Shown: piece by piece, positions 8,746 to 18,645 of the stretch | Numbering within the stretch: the first letter of the stretch is position 1 | Layout of the letters: each line of letters starts with the position of its first letter | From: Rhodothermaceae bacterium bin80 | Lineage (GTDB): Bacteria > Bacteroidota > Rhodothermia > Rhodothermales > Bin80 | DNA: 40,873 nt | Assembly (NCBI GenBank): GCA_002238805.1 | Contig: MPNB01000029.1 | Coordinates: 1-40,873, forward strand | Direction: 5' to 3' | Notes under the pieces: model-generated | The model's database searches: none | Seen by the model: the letters and a program-made list of their open reading frames with translations, nothing else | What the model was told of the DNA's origin: nothing | Translations under genes and position numbers: made by a program

Positions 8746-9149
8746 TCGGCGCGTGTAATGGCGAAAAAAACGAACTGCAGGCGTAGAACTACGGCTGTAA
8801 AAGATAACCAAACGCGCGCATAGTCAGCGCTGCTTCTCCTCCTGTCTCACTTGTACCCGATGCAAACAGGCAGCAGTAGCCGCGCGTTGGCCTCAGGGGT
8901 GCCGGGAATTCCATAGCAGTGACTCCATGGCTGACCGATTGTGTATTCAGATCAATTTAGACCCGGTTCCAGACCACATGCACTAGCAGCGCCTCGACGA
9001 CCATGCACTGACGATCGGTCTCGCCCGATTGCCGTGTTCCGAAACGATGAAAGGAAGACGAGAGACCCGGCTACGATTCCAAGCTTCGAGAGTAATTGGC
9101 GAAGCTGTTTCTCCGTAGGCTGGGTCAATGATAATTAGATTTTTCGTTG
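8746..9149. other. Intergenic stretch upstream of the subtilisin gene
   Basis: About 400 bp between the divergent subtilisin gene and the ISL3 remnant. It includes the alternative start of the subtilisin (8811) and presumably its promoter, which I cannot point to. The short open frame at 8941-9138 shows no recognisable family. It may contain the eroded start of the ISL3 gene, but I cannot support that. Confidence 0.4.
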
Positions 9150-9975
9150 GTCACTTACTGAAAGCGAACAAGAATCAAACCAAGACGCAAAGCTGATTCG
9201 TTGTGGATTTGATATCGTCAACCGGATCCTGCATCGCAGTGTATCGCGTGGGGAGAAGCGACGAGCACTGGACGGAGTCCCGTGTTTGAATTTGAATGAG
9301 AAGACGTTTCGGCGTGGACATATCTTGCCACCATCGTCAGTGATACGAAGCCTGACGTGGTGCTTGATGTCGGCGAAGGAGGGACAAGGTCCGTGTGAAA
9401 GCGCGATCAAACCGCTTTTGGGGGGATAAAAAGGCAGAAATAAAGACCATCACGACAGGTATGGGGAAGGCCTACATCGCTCTTGCTAAGGAAGATTTCC
9501 CAGACACCAGTCTGATTGCAGGATCGCGTTCATTTAGTCAAGTATCTCCATGATGGGATTGATCAGGTACGCAGGCGGGGAGTGGGAAGTCATGCGGAGC
9601 CAATACACCTTCGATCTGCACTCTTGAAAAACGAAGAGCATCGAACTTGGAGATCAGCGTTGCCTGGCGGTTGCGCGAAGAATTCGAGGCCATCTTTGGG
9701 TGCAATTCATTCACCGAAGCAAGACGTACTTTGAGTTCTGGTTTGCAAGTGTGAAAAAGGCGGCGTAAAGGAGGTCATGAAAGTAGCTGAGACGTTCGAA
9801 CGACACGTCTCAAGCGTCTGCAATGTACTTTACCATGAATAATCCAACGCCAGAGCGGAACGACTCAGCGGGACCATCCATGAGGTCAAAACGGTCGGGA
9901 GAGGATATAGAAAATTTTAGGTTCGCCGCTCCTTTTCTGCGGCGATTTGAGCCTCTACCCACAACATTCTCGGTA
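9150..9975 (+). pseudogene. Decayed ISL3-family transposase
   Basis: ISL3 transposase segments appear in order but in different frames. IVNRILHRSVSRGEKRR and LNLNEKTFRRGH (9210-9320) come first. TYLATIVSDTKPDVVLDVGE (9320-9380), then KTITTGMGKAYIALAKEDFP (near 9440-9500), follow. DRVHLVKYLHDGIDQVRR (from about 9520), a KEVMKVAETFERH segment (near 9770-9810), and AERLSGTIHEVKTVGRGYR with FRFAAPFLRRF (9850-9950) complete the series. This is the central and C-terminal DDE region of the family, including the DRxHLVK and RRGH motifs, broken by several frameshifts and stops. The zinc-ribbon N-terminus is not recognisable and no terminal inverted repeats were found. The gene is clearly inactive; family identification is fairly secure. 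Confidence 0.75.
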
Positions 9976-10223
9976 GAACCGTTTTGTTTAAGCAATCGAG
10001 CAGTGTCGTAGATGAGATAAGCCAAAGCCAGGTTGAATGGAGAGATGTGATCCGAAAGGCTAGGTCTATGAGGGGTATCTGTGACTAATTCTGCATGGCC
10101 TACGCGTGAATTGCACAAGCGATTATCTTTCTCTTCTATCTCTTGGAGCCGAAGCCCGCCGCATTCAACGGATTAAGCATTGCGGTGTGCGGTGAAGAGA
10201 TTTATTTTTTCGTAAGCATAGTG

Positions 10224-11375
10224 ATGCCCGATATGGAGCAGGCAGCAAAAGAGGCTTTTACGAAGTGGCGCGGAGACGCGGACCGTGTGATTGTAGCGCG
10301 TGCGCCAGGCCGCGTAAATCTTGTAGGCGATCACACGGACTACAATGATGGGCTGGTTCTGCCGATGATCCTGGATCGGGCGGTATATGTTGCTGCCCGC
10401 CTCAGCTTAGATGGGAGGACCCACCATCTTTGGTCTGAGAACTATCGCGAAGGTGTAACCTATTCACCGGAGCAATGGCCAAGAGTGCGACCGGGGCATT
10501 GGGCTTCCTACATCGCTGGGATGATTCAGGAATTACCACCACCTGGCCCAATCGAACTGCTCGTCATGGGTAATGTACCCCTGGGAGCGGGGCTCAGTTC
10601 TTCCGCTGCGCTGGAAATGGCAACCGGATTGGCCTTGGAAGCTCTTCGAGGCAAGTCAGTGCCTCCACTTGATCTTGCTCAAATAGGACAGAGAGTGGAG
10701 CACCGGTATGCAGGTGTAAAGTGTGGGATAATGGATCAAATTGTGTCGAGAGCCGGCCGCACGGGACATGCACTTTTTCTGGATTGCCATACGCTGAAGT
10801 GGGAGCACATTCCAATTCGGAGTGAGGGGATACAATTTCTTGTGATTGACAGCCGAGTCAGACGGCAGCTAGCTACCTCCAAGTACAACGAACGACGTGC
10901 GGAGTGTCAGAAGGCGCTGCAATGCATACAGGCATCGGATGCAGCAATCACCTCACTTCGTTACGCTGGAACTCATCACGTTGACGAGTTAAAAGAATCT
11001 GTATTTCAGCGGCGTATAAGGCATGTGATTAGCGAGAACAAACGTGTGGAAGAGGCCTGCAGCGCTGTGATCCGTTCGGACTGGAGTACATTGGGTAGGA
11101 TACTCAGTTTGTCTCATGAAAGTCTTAGGGAAGATTATGAAGTAAGCTGCGAAGAGATGGATTTTTTGGCTGCATATGCGGAATCTCTCCCCGGAGTGTT
11201 TGGAGCGAGGATGATGGGAGGTGGCTTTGGTGGTTGTACGATCAATCTGGTAAGGTCTGGTGATGGGTCTGCGGTGGCAGCGTCTGTTACAGCGGCCTAC
11301 GAGGGCAAATACAAGCAAAAACCGACTTCTCATATAATTGGCACAGGACTTGAGGCCGGGTGTAGTTATGATTGA
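10224..11375 (+). CDS. galK: Galactokinase (GHMP kinase family)
   Basis: About 383 residues, ATP-dependent phosphorylation of galactose to galactose-1-phosphate in the Leloir pathway. ARAPGRVNLVGDHTDYNDG (residues 25-43) is the galactokinase signature; the family usually has GEH where this has GDH, a conservative change beside the sugar-binding site. GNVPLGAGLSSSAALE (from about 116) is the GHMP ATP-binding loop and MMGGGFGGC (about 330) the C-terminal motif. I chose the ATG at 10224 because family members begin shortly before the signature; the frame is open to 10143 but that extension looks unrelated. It is followed by an aldolase and a kinase/phospho-lyase fusion rather than galT or galE, so a related sugar kinase specificity is possible. 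Confidence 0.85.
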   Translation: MPDMEQAAKEAFTKWRGDADRVIVARAPGRVNLVGDHTDYNDGLVLPMILDRAVYVAARLSLDGRTHHLWSENYREGVTYSPEQWPRVRPGHWASYIAGMIQELPPPGPIELLVMGNVPLGAGLSSSAALEMATGLALEALRGKSVPPLDLAQIGQRVEHRYAGVKCGIMDQIVSRAGRTGHALFLDCHTLKWEHIPIRSEGIQFLVIDSRVRRQLATSKYNERRAECQKALQCIQASDAAITSLRYAGTHHVDELKESVFQRRIRHVISENKRVEEACSAVIRSDWSTLGRILSLSHESLREDYEVSCEEMDFLAAYAESLPGVFGARMMGGGFGGCTINLVRSGDGSAVAASVTAAYEGKYKQKPTSHIIGTGLEAGCSYD

Positions 11376-11407
11376 TATCGGGCAGTTTTTTTGCCATCAT
11401 AATCTGC

Positions 11408-11413
11408 TATAAT
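11408..11413 (+). promoter_or_regulatory. Possible -10 box before the aldolase gene
   Basis: A perfect TATAAT lies 17 bp before the chosen ATG at 11430, in the 54-bp gap after galK. The -35 position is only T-rich. The sequence TATAATTG also approximates the Bacteroidota -7 motif TAnnTTTG. If used, the transcript would have a leader of roughly ten bases, consistent with the absence of a Shine-Dalgarno. Confidence 0.35.
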
Positions 11414-11429
11414 TGTGAGACATTCGATT

Positions 11430-12371
11430 ATGCCCTGTAGTCCACGACCTGCGGTACTGACAGCCTCACTGACGCCGCTGGATCAATATCTGAATATTGA
11501 TTGCAATCACCTGGCGCGTCATGTGCAATGGCTCCTGGGACGAGGCGCTAGTGGGGTGGTTCTTATGGGCACGACAGGGGAAGCCAACAGCTTCAGCACA
11601 TCAGAGAGAATGATGGCACTTGAGGCTGTCCTAAGTTCGGGTGTTGATCCGGGGAAACTGATTGTTGGTACAGGGTGTTGCGCACTGACAGATACAGTGG
11701 ATTTAACGAGGAATGCACTGCGTGCCGGGGTGCACCGTATTTTGGTACTCCCGCCATTTTATTATAAGCAGGTGAGTGAGGATGGTCTGTTTGCTGCCTA
11801 TGACAGTTTACTCCAGTCCGTGGGGAATGATGAAATTAGGGTATACCTATATCATTTCCCGAAGATGAGCGCAGTTCCAATTTCTGTTGCACTTGTTGAG
11901 CGGCTTATCCAAGTGTATCCCGACAATATTGCCGGATTCAAGGATTCCAGTGGAGACTGGGCGCACATCCTAGCAATGATTCGACATTTTCGCGAAATCG
12001 ATGTCTTTGCTGGAAGTGAGCAATTTTTGCTGGACACGCTCAGAGCGGGAGGTGCAGGTTGCATTAGTGCAACGGCAAATATAACCTCTCATCTAGCCGC
12101 CGAGCTCTTGCACAGATGGGAAAAACCCGAGGCCCAAACACTTCAAACAAACCTGTACGGTATACGGAGAGCTGTCGAACAGTGGCCTATGATTCCGGCA
12201 CTGAAGGCACTGATGCAGGATTTAACCAAACAGGAGAATTGGGCAAATCTAAGGCCTCCACTCAAAGCCTTGGCACCTCGTGAAGTATCTGGATGTATTC
12301 AGGCATTCCAGGCTGCATCTGGTGATAACCGCGAGCGTCAGAATACTGAACCAATTTATAATTCCGAATGA
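11430..12371 (+). CDS. DapA/N-acetylneuraminate lyase-family aldolase
   Basis: About 313 residues, a class I aldolase of the DapA/NAL superfamily that forms or cleaves a C-C bond using pyruvate as a Schiff-base partner. GTTGEANSFS is the carboxylate-binding motif, Tyr141 lies in YLYHFP and the Schiff-base Lys171 in GFKDSSG; the spacing of 30 fits the family. The family covers dihydrodipicolinate synthase, sialate lyase and keto-deoxy-sugar aldolases, and sequence alone does not choose between them. Next to galactokinase, an acid-sugar or amino-acid catabolic role is more likely than lysine synthesis. The start is ATG 11430; an in-frame GTG at 11415 is possible. Its stop overlaps the next start by 4 bp (ATGA), so the two are translationally coupled. 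Confidence 0.8.
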   Translation: MPCSPRPAVLTASLTPLDQYLNIDCNHLARHVQWLLGRGASGVVLMGTTGEANSFSTSERMMALEAVLSSGVDPGKLIVGTGCCALTDTVDLTRNALRAGVHRILVLPPFYYKQVSEDGLFAAYDSLLQSVGNDEIRVYLYHFPKMSAVPISVALVERLIQVYPDNIAGFKDSSGDWAHILAMIRHFREIDVFAGSEQFLLDTLRAGGAGCISATANITSHLAAELLHRWEKPEAQTLQTNLYGIRRAVEQWPMIPALKALMQDLTKQENWANLRPPLKALAPREVSGCIQAFQAASGDNRERQNTEPIYNSE

Positions 12372-15300
12372 TAGAACACACGGCTCCTCGTTTCTCGGCT
12401 ACAGAAGCTTCGTTGTTGGCGAAAGAGCATTTTGGTTTGGACGGTCACGCAACTGCGTTACCCAGCCACCTCGACCAAAATTTCCGGCTTGTTACTACGT
12501 CAGGGCGGTTCGTTCTGAAGCTGGCTAATACGGCAGCAGAGAGCGGTTACGTTGATCTTCAGCAGGATGTGTTAGCTCACTTGCACCAGAATGGTACAGT
12601 ACAGCATTTTCCGGAAGTCGTACGTGCTCGTAATGGAGCACAGAAGGTAATCGTGGAAGGCAGAAACGGTGAACGCCATCAGTTGTGGGCGCTCACTTGG
12701 CTTGAGGGGAGAGTACTTGCAGATGTAAGTCCGGTATTTGGATCGCTCATTCGGGATCTTGGTGGATTCCTTGGACGCCTTGATCAGGTTTTGAGAGGAT
12801 TCGAACACGAATTAATACATCGAGACTACGTCTGGGATTTGCGCAAAGCTGGTCGCTTCGCCGAGTACTTGGAGTGTATTCCGGATTTTGAGCGGAGAGA
12901 ACTTGTGCGGAGCATATTGGAATCGTTCCAGAGCAAGATACTCCCACGTCTTGAGGAGTTGCCGCAGAGTGTTATTCACCACGATGCTAACGATCACAAC
13001 ATCATCATCGAAGGCACAGGCTATGATACCAAAGTTCTCGGGCTGATTGATTTTGGTGATACACTGCATACGGCTACGGTCATCGAGTTGGCTGTTGCAG
13101 CGACCTATGTTATGATGGGTAAACCTGATCCAGTCGGGGTTGCAGCAGAGCTCATACAAGGGTATCATGCGGCCCGGCTCCTGAATGAATCAGAAATTTC
13201 AGTTCTGTACGGATTGGTAAAAGCCAGACTTTGCAGCAGTGTACTGGTCTCGGCCTACAGGGGTATGCTGGAGCCGGACAACGACTACATACGTATTTCT
13301 GAGAAAGGCGCGTGGACATTACTTAAACATCTATGTTCAGAGCCGTCGGCATTGGCGGAATATCGATGGCGATCCGCATGTGGTATGGAGCCATGCCCGA
13401 AGGGCCGACATTTGGTTACTTGGCTCGAGCAAAATGCACATGAGTTCGCACCGGTTTTACGGCCGGATTTGCGCAAAATCGATCCAACCGTATTGGACCT
13501 GGGCGTCAGCAGTCTAATCATTGGGCTACCAGGCAGGCAACCGGATCCGCGCAGAGCCTCAGAGGCATGGTATAGGAGAATCAGGCGTGAGGGTGCTGCT
13601 ATCGGAATTGGCCGCTACAACGAGCCACGCATCGTGTACACGGCTGAGCATTACCGGGTAACTAGTAACGAATTTGATGAAACCCGCACTATTCACTTAG
13701 GCATAGACCTGTTCAAAGCAGCCGGTACCCCAGTTTATGCTCCGATTACGGGTAGAGTGCACAGCTTATCCTTTAGTCGGGATCCCATGGATTTTGGAGG
13801 GCTTGCCATCCTGGAGCACAGTACAGGCGCAAGCACTTTCTACACGCTTTATGGTCATCTAAGCGAACATTCAGTTCGCGAGTTACGGCCAAAGCAGCAA
13901 ATCCTGAAGGGCGACCGGTTCGCATTCCTTGGAGAACCGGAAGAGAATGGTGGCTGGGTGCCGCATTTACACTTTCAGGTGATTGCGGATCTGCTGGGCA
14001 ATTTTGGTCAATACTGGGGAGTAGCACCAGCAAGTCAGCGGGAGGTTTGGCTGTCAATTTGCCCAGATCCGAATCTGATACTCGGGATTCCAGATAGATG
14101 CTTTCCGGATCCAGTCCTCCCCACCAAGAGCATTTACGCACGACGGAAGCGTTGTATAGGTGGTAATCTGAGTATTTCCTACCGGACGCCTCTGCATATT
14201 GTGCGCGGATATCGCCAGTATCTCTACGATGATACCGGGCGGGCATTTTTGGACGGCGTAAACAATGTGCCGCATGTAGGACACAGTCATCCACGTGTAA
14301 ATGCTGCTGCTACTCGGCAGATGCATGTTCTAAATACCAATACACGTTATTTGCACCATGCGCTTGTGGAATATGCAGAGCGTTTGGCAGCCACAATGCC
14401 CGATCCACTTAGTGTATGTTATTTCGTGAACTCGGGGAGTGAGGCCAATGATTTAGCTTTGCGCTTGGCGTTTGCGCATACCGGGTGCCGGGATATTTTT
14501 GTGTTGGAGGGCGCTTATCACGGTCATTTGAGCTCACTTATAGCTATCAGTCCATACAAGTTTGATGGACCTGGAGGCACTGGTGCCCCTCCGTATGTGC
14601 ACCAAGCCTTAGTTCCAGATGTCTACAGGGGGCGTTTTCGTGGATCTGATGCAGGGAGCAGGTACGCTGAAGTATTACAAAAGAAAATTACCTCTGCGCC
14701 CAACGGTATCGCAGCGTTCATCTGTGAATCTCTTCTTGGCTGCGGGGGACAGATAGAATTACCAGAGGGGTATTTACAGGCGGTTTATGCACATGTGCGT
14801 GCAGCAGGTGGTGTTTGCATTGCTGATGAGGTGCAGGTAGGGTTCGGGCGCCTAGGCAGTGATTTCTGGGGCTTTGAGACACAGCAGGCCACTCCGGATA
14901 TTGTTGTTTTAGGTAAACCTATGGGCAATGGACACCCACTTGCAGGTGTCGTAACGACCTCCGAGATCGCAGCCTCATTCGACAATGGTATGGAGTTCTT
15001 CAGCACTTTTGGGGGTAATCCAGTTTCGTGTATGGTGGGGATGGCGGTGCTGGATGTAATAGAGTCCGAAAATCTGCAGGAGAATGCGCAAAAAACAGGG
15101 AATTTCCTGAAAGCATCCCTTCAGGAATTAAAGAAGAGTTATCCGATCATTGGGGATGTTCGGGGTAGAGGATTATTCTTAGGTGTTGAGCTCGTTCGGG
15201 ACCCAGAGACATTGGAACCTGCGGATAAAGAGGCAGCTTACACTGCGAATCGCATGCGTGACTTGGGCGTATTGGTTTCGACGGATGGACCACTCCACAA

Positions 15301-15403
15301 TGTGCTGAAAATCAAGCCTCCACTGGTATTTAATGAAGCCAATGCAGAGAGACTTGCCGACATGCTGAACACTGTGCTGCAGGAAGACGGAGCACGGTGC
15401 TAG
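12368..15403 (+). CDS. Three-domain fusion: APH-type kinase, M23 peptidase domain, class III aminotransferase/phospho-lyase
   Basis: 1,011 residues with no signal peptide. Residues 1-320 are an aminoglycoside/hydroxylysine-kinase-like fold, with H204-x-D206 to N211 (HHDANDHN) as catalytic loop and D228 in LIDFGD. Residues 415-570 are an M23/LytM domain with all metal and catalytic residues: H443 and D447 (HLGID), H497 (YGHLS), H533 and H535 (HLHF). Residues 600-1011 are a PLP fold I aminotransferase with D820 ([10 protein letters not shown]) and Lys850 ([10 protein letters not shown]), closest in style to the eukaryotic ethanolamine-phosphate and phosphohydroxylysine phospho-lyases (AGXT2L1/2). 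Known biology links an APH-type hydroxylysine kinase with such a lyase, so one protein may phosphorylate an amino alcohol and then eliminate phosphate and ammonia. The M23 role in the cytoplasm is unexplained. It ends in a 4-bp convergent overlap with the FKBP gene. Confidence 0.85.
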   Translation: MIEHTAPRFSATEASLLAKEHFGLDGHATALPSHLDQNFRLVTTSGRFVLKLANTAAESGYVDLQQDVLAHLHQNGTVQHFPEVVRARNGAQKVIVEGRNGERHQLWALTWLEGRVLADVSPVFGSLIRDLGGFLGRLDQVLRGFEHELIHRDYVWDLRKAGRFAEYLECIPDFERRELVRSILESFQSKILPRLEELPQSVIHHDANDHNIIIEGTGYDTKVLGLIDFGDTLHTATVIELAVAATYVMMGKPDPVGVAAELIQGYHAARLLNESEISVLYGLVKARLCSSVLVSAYRGMLEPDNDYIRISEKGAWTLLKHLCSEPSALAEYRWRSACGMEPCPKGRHLVTWLEQNAHEFAPVLRPDLRKIDPTVLDLGVSSLIIGLPGRQPDPRRASEAWYRRIRREGAAIGIGRYNEPRIVYTAEHYRVTSNEFDETRTIHLGIDLFKAAGTPVYAPITGRVHSLSFSRDPMDFGGLAILEHSTGASTFYTLYGHLSEHSVRELRPKQQILKGDRFAFLGEPEENGGWVPHLHFQVIADLLGNFGQYWGVAPASQREVWLSICPDPNLILGIPDRCFPDPVLPTKSIYARRKRCIGGNLSISYRTPLHIVRGYRQYLYDDTGRAFLDGVNNVPHVGHSHPRVNAAATRQMHVLNTNTRYLHHALVEYAERLAATMPDPLSVCYFVNSGSEANDLALRLAFAHTGCRDIFVLEGAYHGHLSSLIAISPYKFDGPGGTGAPPYVHQALVPDVYRGRFRGSDAGSRYAEVLQKKITSAPNGIAAFICESLLGCGGQIELPEGYLQAVYAHVRAAGGVCIADEVQVGFGRLGSDFWGFETQQATPDIVVLGKPMGNGHPLAGVVTTSEIAASFDNGMEFFSTFGGNPVSCMVGMAVLDVIESENLQENAQKTGNFLKASLQELKKSYPIIGDVRGRGLFLGVELVRDPETLEPADKEAAYTANRMRDLGVLVSTDGPLHNVLKIKPPLVFNEANAERLADMLNTVLQEDGARC

Positions 15404-15861
15404 TCAATGGACAAGAGTATGACTTCGAAAATCAACGTCGAATTTGCTGGAATAGGTCCTCTGCCTTGACTGCCATATGCAAGTTCCGGTGGGATAACCA
15501 GCTGGCGTTCGCCACCCGGCCGCATGCCGGGTAAGCCTAGGTCCCATCCAGTAATGACTGCCCCAATTCCCAGTCGGAAGAAATAGGGGTCATCTCGGAG
15601 ATAAGAGGAATCGAAGAGGGTACTGTCGGTTAACCAGCCGTGGTAGTGTAAGGTCAGAATGTCTCCGGTTGCTGCCGAATCGCCAGTTCCTGTCTTAAAG
15701 TCGTAATACTTGAGGCCGCCAGTAAGCTCAGTGTAATCTTCCTCCGCTACCTTACGAGGTACCGGAATATTATCTGGATTTGAGGGGACAGGTTCTGTGG
15801 GACTGTCACAGGAGGCCCAGATCAATATCATCAAGACCAATGCAGCACGTTGAGTAAGCAT
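15400..15861 (-). CDS. FKBP-type peptidyl-prolyl isomerase, probable lipoprotein
   Basis: About 153 residues. The FKBP fold spans residues 45-153, with VITGWDLGLPGMRPGGERQL, IPPELAYGSQGRG and the closing LIFEVILL strand typical of active FKBPs, which catalyse cis-trans isomerisation of prolyl bonds. The ATG at 15861 gives a short hydrophobic signal ending IWASC at Cys18, a weak lipobox (Trp at -3), so it is probably an envelope-anchored folding catalyst. An upstream TTG (15876) is less likely. It is convergent with the fusion gene and its stop overlaps that gene's end by 4 bp. Confidence 0.85.
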   Translation of the reverse strand: MLTQRAALVLMILIWASCDSPTEPVPSNPDNIPVPRKVAEEDYTELTGGLKYYDFKTGTGDSAATGDILTLHYHGWLTDSTLFDSSYLRDDPYFFRLGIGAVITGWDLGLPGMRPGGERQLVIPPELAYGSQGRGPIPANSTLIFEVILLSID

Positions 15862-15976
15862 GGTGAGATCATGCAAAAGTGCAGTAGCGTACCTAAAAAA
15901 TGGTAACTTGTTTCTCTGACTGCCACAGGTAAGTGGCGTGTATATGAATGACTACAACAATACCTGATTGATTCTG

Positions 15977-17380
15977 ATGTTTGAGCCTAATGTATTCCGT
16001 GCGCGGCGTAGACAGCTGCTTAAGTCCTTGACGAGCGGTGTCGTGCTTTTGCCAGGGAACGTCGAGAGTCCGATGAATTATGTAGACAATACATATCCTT
16101 TCAGGCAGGATAGCACCTTCCTGTACTATGCGGGGATCAATAGGTCGGGCCTGTTCGTGGTGATTGATCTTGATGATGGCGGTACAACGATTTTTGGCGA
16201 AGAACCCACTGTGGCCGATATCATGTGGTCGGGTCCCCAGCCGGGTTTAGCAGAGTTACGTGAGCGCTCTGGTGCGGATAAAGCACATGATCTGACAGTG
16301 TTAGATGGAGTGCTGACCCATGCGATTCAACAAGGGAGGGGAGTGCATTATTTGCCCCCGTATCGAGCAGAAACACGTTGTCAGTTGGAAGATCTTCTTG
16401 GGTTGAAGCCTGGGCAATCTTTGCAGGAACACTCAGAGGAGTTTGCATGTGCCGTTGTGGCGCAGCGATCAATTAAAGAGTCTCGCGAGTTGGCGGAGAT
16501 TGAAATGGCATTGGAGACTACGCAGGCAATGTACAGTGCAGCTATGCAGGCTACATGTGCGGGGAAATTTGAGCGGGAGATTGCAGGCTTGGTGGAGGGG
16601 ATCGCGATTGCTGGGGGTGGCCGCCTGGCTTATCCCTGTATTCTGACGAAGCTGGGGCAGGTCCTGCACAACCACCATTATCATCGTCGGCTGGAGTCTG
16701 GTGACCTTGTAGTACAGGACAGTGGTGCTGCGACGCTCCTAGGATATGCAAGTGACATCACACGTACGTATCCAGTTAGTGGTACCTTCTCTGTGCGTCA
16801 GCGCGAAATTTATCAGGCCGTTCTGGATTCGCTGACGCATTCGTTGGCAAGCGTTCGAGTGGGGCGTCCGTTTCGGGATAGCCATTTGGTTGCCGCACGC
16901 ACGCTGACAGCCAGATTGCAGCAGATAGGTCTGATGCGAGGTGATCTTGATGAATCGGTGGCTGCTGGTGCCCATGCGCTTTTCTTCCCTCATGGGTTGG
17001 GGCACATGATGGGCCTTGATGTTCATGACATGGAAAATCTGGGCGAGGATATCGTTGGATATGATGGTGAGGTAGCGCGAAGCGAACAGTTTGGACTTAG
17101 CGCTTTGCGCTTTGGAAGGGCGCCCGCGCCCGGATATGTGTTGACGGTCGAGCCGGGCTGCTATTTTATTGGTCCACTGATTGACGAATGGAAGGCAGAA
17201 AAGCGTCACGAGGCTTTCATCAATTACGATGAGGTATATAGCTGGCGAGATTTTGGTGGAGTTCGAATTGAAGAGAATGTTGTGGTAACAGCAGAAGAAT
17301 GCAGGATTCTGGGGCCTCCTATTCCCAAGCTGATCGCGGATGTGGAAGCGGCATCCGGTTCGAGTTTGCCAGTGAAGTAG
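15977..17380 (+). CDS. pepP: Xaa-Pro aminopeptidase (M24B)
   Basis: About 467 residues. It removes an N-terminal residue preceding proline. The N-terminal creatinase-like domain (1-170) has NTYPFRQDSTFLYYAGI, typical of aminopeptidase P. The C-terminal pita-bread domain carries the five metal ligands Asp248 (VQDSGA), Asp260 (YASDITRT), His339 (FFPHGLGHMMG), Glu392 (LTVEPG) and Glu432 (VRIEEN), all intact. It is cytoplasmic, with no signal peptide. The ATG at 15977 is preferred to an in-frame TTG at 15968. Family assignment is strong, although prolidase and aminopeptidase P activity cannot be fully separated by sequence. Confidence 0.88.
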   Translation: MFEPNVFRARRRQLLKSLTSGVVLLPGNVESPMNYVDNTYPFRQDSTFLYYAGINRSGLFVVIDLDDGGTTIFGEEPTVADIMWSGPQPGLAELRERSGADKAHDLTVLDGVLTHAIQQGRGVHYLPPYRAETRCQLEDLLGLKPGQSLQEHSEEFACAVVAQRSIKESRELAEIEMALETTQAMYSAAMQATCAGKFEREIAGLVEGIAIAGGGRLAYPCILTKLGQVLHNHHYHRRLESGDLVVQDSGAATLLGYASDITRTYPVSGTFSVRQREIYQAVLDSLTHSLASVRVGRPFRDSHLVAARTLTARLQQIGLMRGDLDESVAAGAHALFFPHGLGHMMGLDVHDMENLGEDIVGYDGEVARSEQFGLSALRFGRAPAPGYVLTVEPGCYFIGPLIDEWKAEKRHEAFINYDEVYSWRDFGGVRIEENVVVTAEECRILGPPIPKLIADVEAASGSSLPVK

Positions 17381-17996
17381 ATGGTGGTGCCGACCAGTTG
17401 GACTGGCCCGGTGATTTTAACCTCGTAGCCGGTGATTTAAGGAAGGTACAGCCGTACAGTCGCACCCCTCATGTTGTGTCTGGTCTTCGCGCACACTCTG
17501 CAGAAAGTTGCCGTACTCATGTTCCTGGAAATTACCTCTTAGTGCCTCTGCGCATGAGACGACCATCGAAGACAGAATATTTCAACACTGCATCAATTCA
17601 GGGTATTCCCGAAAAAGCGACAAAGTCGTTGCGGTTGGCATCATTTTTGCCCCAACATCTGGTACTGCAGGCCGAAATTGGGAGCTGGTTGGGTCGGTAA
17701 ATAAAGAAAGACGCTTTTTGCTGTATTTATCGAAAACACAATTTAAGTCTCATGCTTATGGTTCAAGCTCGGAAAGACCAAGTCCAGACTTAGCAAAAAG
17801 GTCGTACTCCCTTCTGTACCTGTACGGCATAGGGGAGGTCGGGGACCTGTGGTCTTTGTGTTGTATACGACAGAAAGACGGGTAATACTAGATCATGGCC
17901 TACTAGGACGAGGAAAATAGTTTTGAAAATATTTGTCCGTGCGAGTGTTATTGATTTTCCATCCCGGTTGTATCCTCAGAAAGGAAGGAGGCATTA
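17381..17996. other. Stretch without intact gene, possibly decayed 5' part of the propeller gene
   Basis: A 616-bp stretch. Short open frames overlap here but none resembles a known family. Between about 17920 and 18060 short strings in three frames (for example NRVHVGLSGSPGPF) could be the disrupted beginning of the reading frame at 17997. I cannot reconstruct it with confidence. Confidence 0.35.
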
Positions 17997-18638
17997 TTGT
18001 CAATGTTTCCTTCTGCCCGAGAATCGCGTCCACGTTGGACTTTCGGGGTCGCCCGGGCCTTTTATTTCACAAGGAACAGTGTCAATGCTGCTACCGATCC
18101 CGAAACCGTATTGTTGTACAGGATGGACACCAAAGGCAATTTTACGCCCTTGAATCTGCGAAAATCTGATCTTGGGATTGATCTTTTGCCGATCCCTATA
18201 AGGACTGGCCGATTGGCGCAAATCAAGGAGAAGGATGGTGTCATATACTTTTTTCTTTCACACACACATAAGGTTTGGGCTTACAATATTCTCGAAGATC
18301 AGGTGTCCCATTTTGATCTTGTGCACGACTCTCCCGACATAAGCAATATGTCTGATTCCCCAAATCTGGCGGCAATATCTGAGGTAGTGAATAAGATCGA
18401 ATTCGAGACGGATATATTTCTGTTTGACGATCACTTAGTTGTGGCGTCACGAAATGAAAGCGGTTGGATGCGTTCTCAATATTCTTACTCAGGTGAGCTT
18501 TTAGCGAGGGAGGAAGTTTCTGGGGACTTGCATTTAGAGGAAGGTGGAGAGTTCTATGAGTTGGTGGCCATAGATGATTTGCCCCGGGCATTTGACTTCA
18601 CTCCCATAGAACTCAAGAATGGCAGTGATGGGATGTAG
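17997..18638 (+). pseudogene. C-terminal part of a probable 6-bladed beta-propeller protein
   Basis: An open frame of 213 residues whose usable part starts around residue 20. Repeated short beta-strand patterns such as TVLLYRMDTKGNFTPLNL, VIYFFLSHTHKVWAYNI and DIFLFDDHLVVASRN look like blades of the BF3164/6-bladed propeller lipoproteins common in Bacteroidota. No start codon context, signal peptide or lipobox is visible. Family members are around 350-400 residues, so the N-terminal half is missing or frameshifted. Its last about 20 residues (DDLPRAFDFTPIELKNGS) recur at 22287-22358. It converges on mtaB with 7 bp between stops. Assignment is tentative. Confidence 0.4.
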
Positions 18639-18645
18639 CCATCGG

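Noticed and set aside
10143..10223. N-terminal extension of galK
   Set aside because: The 27 extra residues do not resemble galactokinases, and ATG 10224 gives the usual length.
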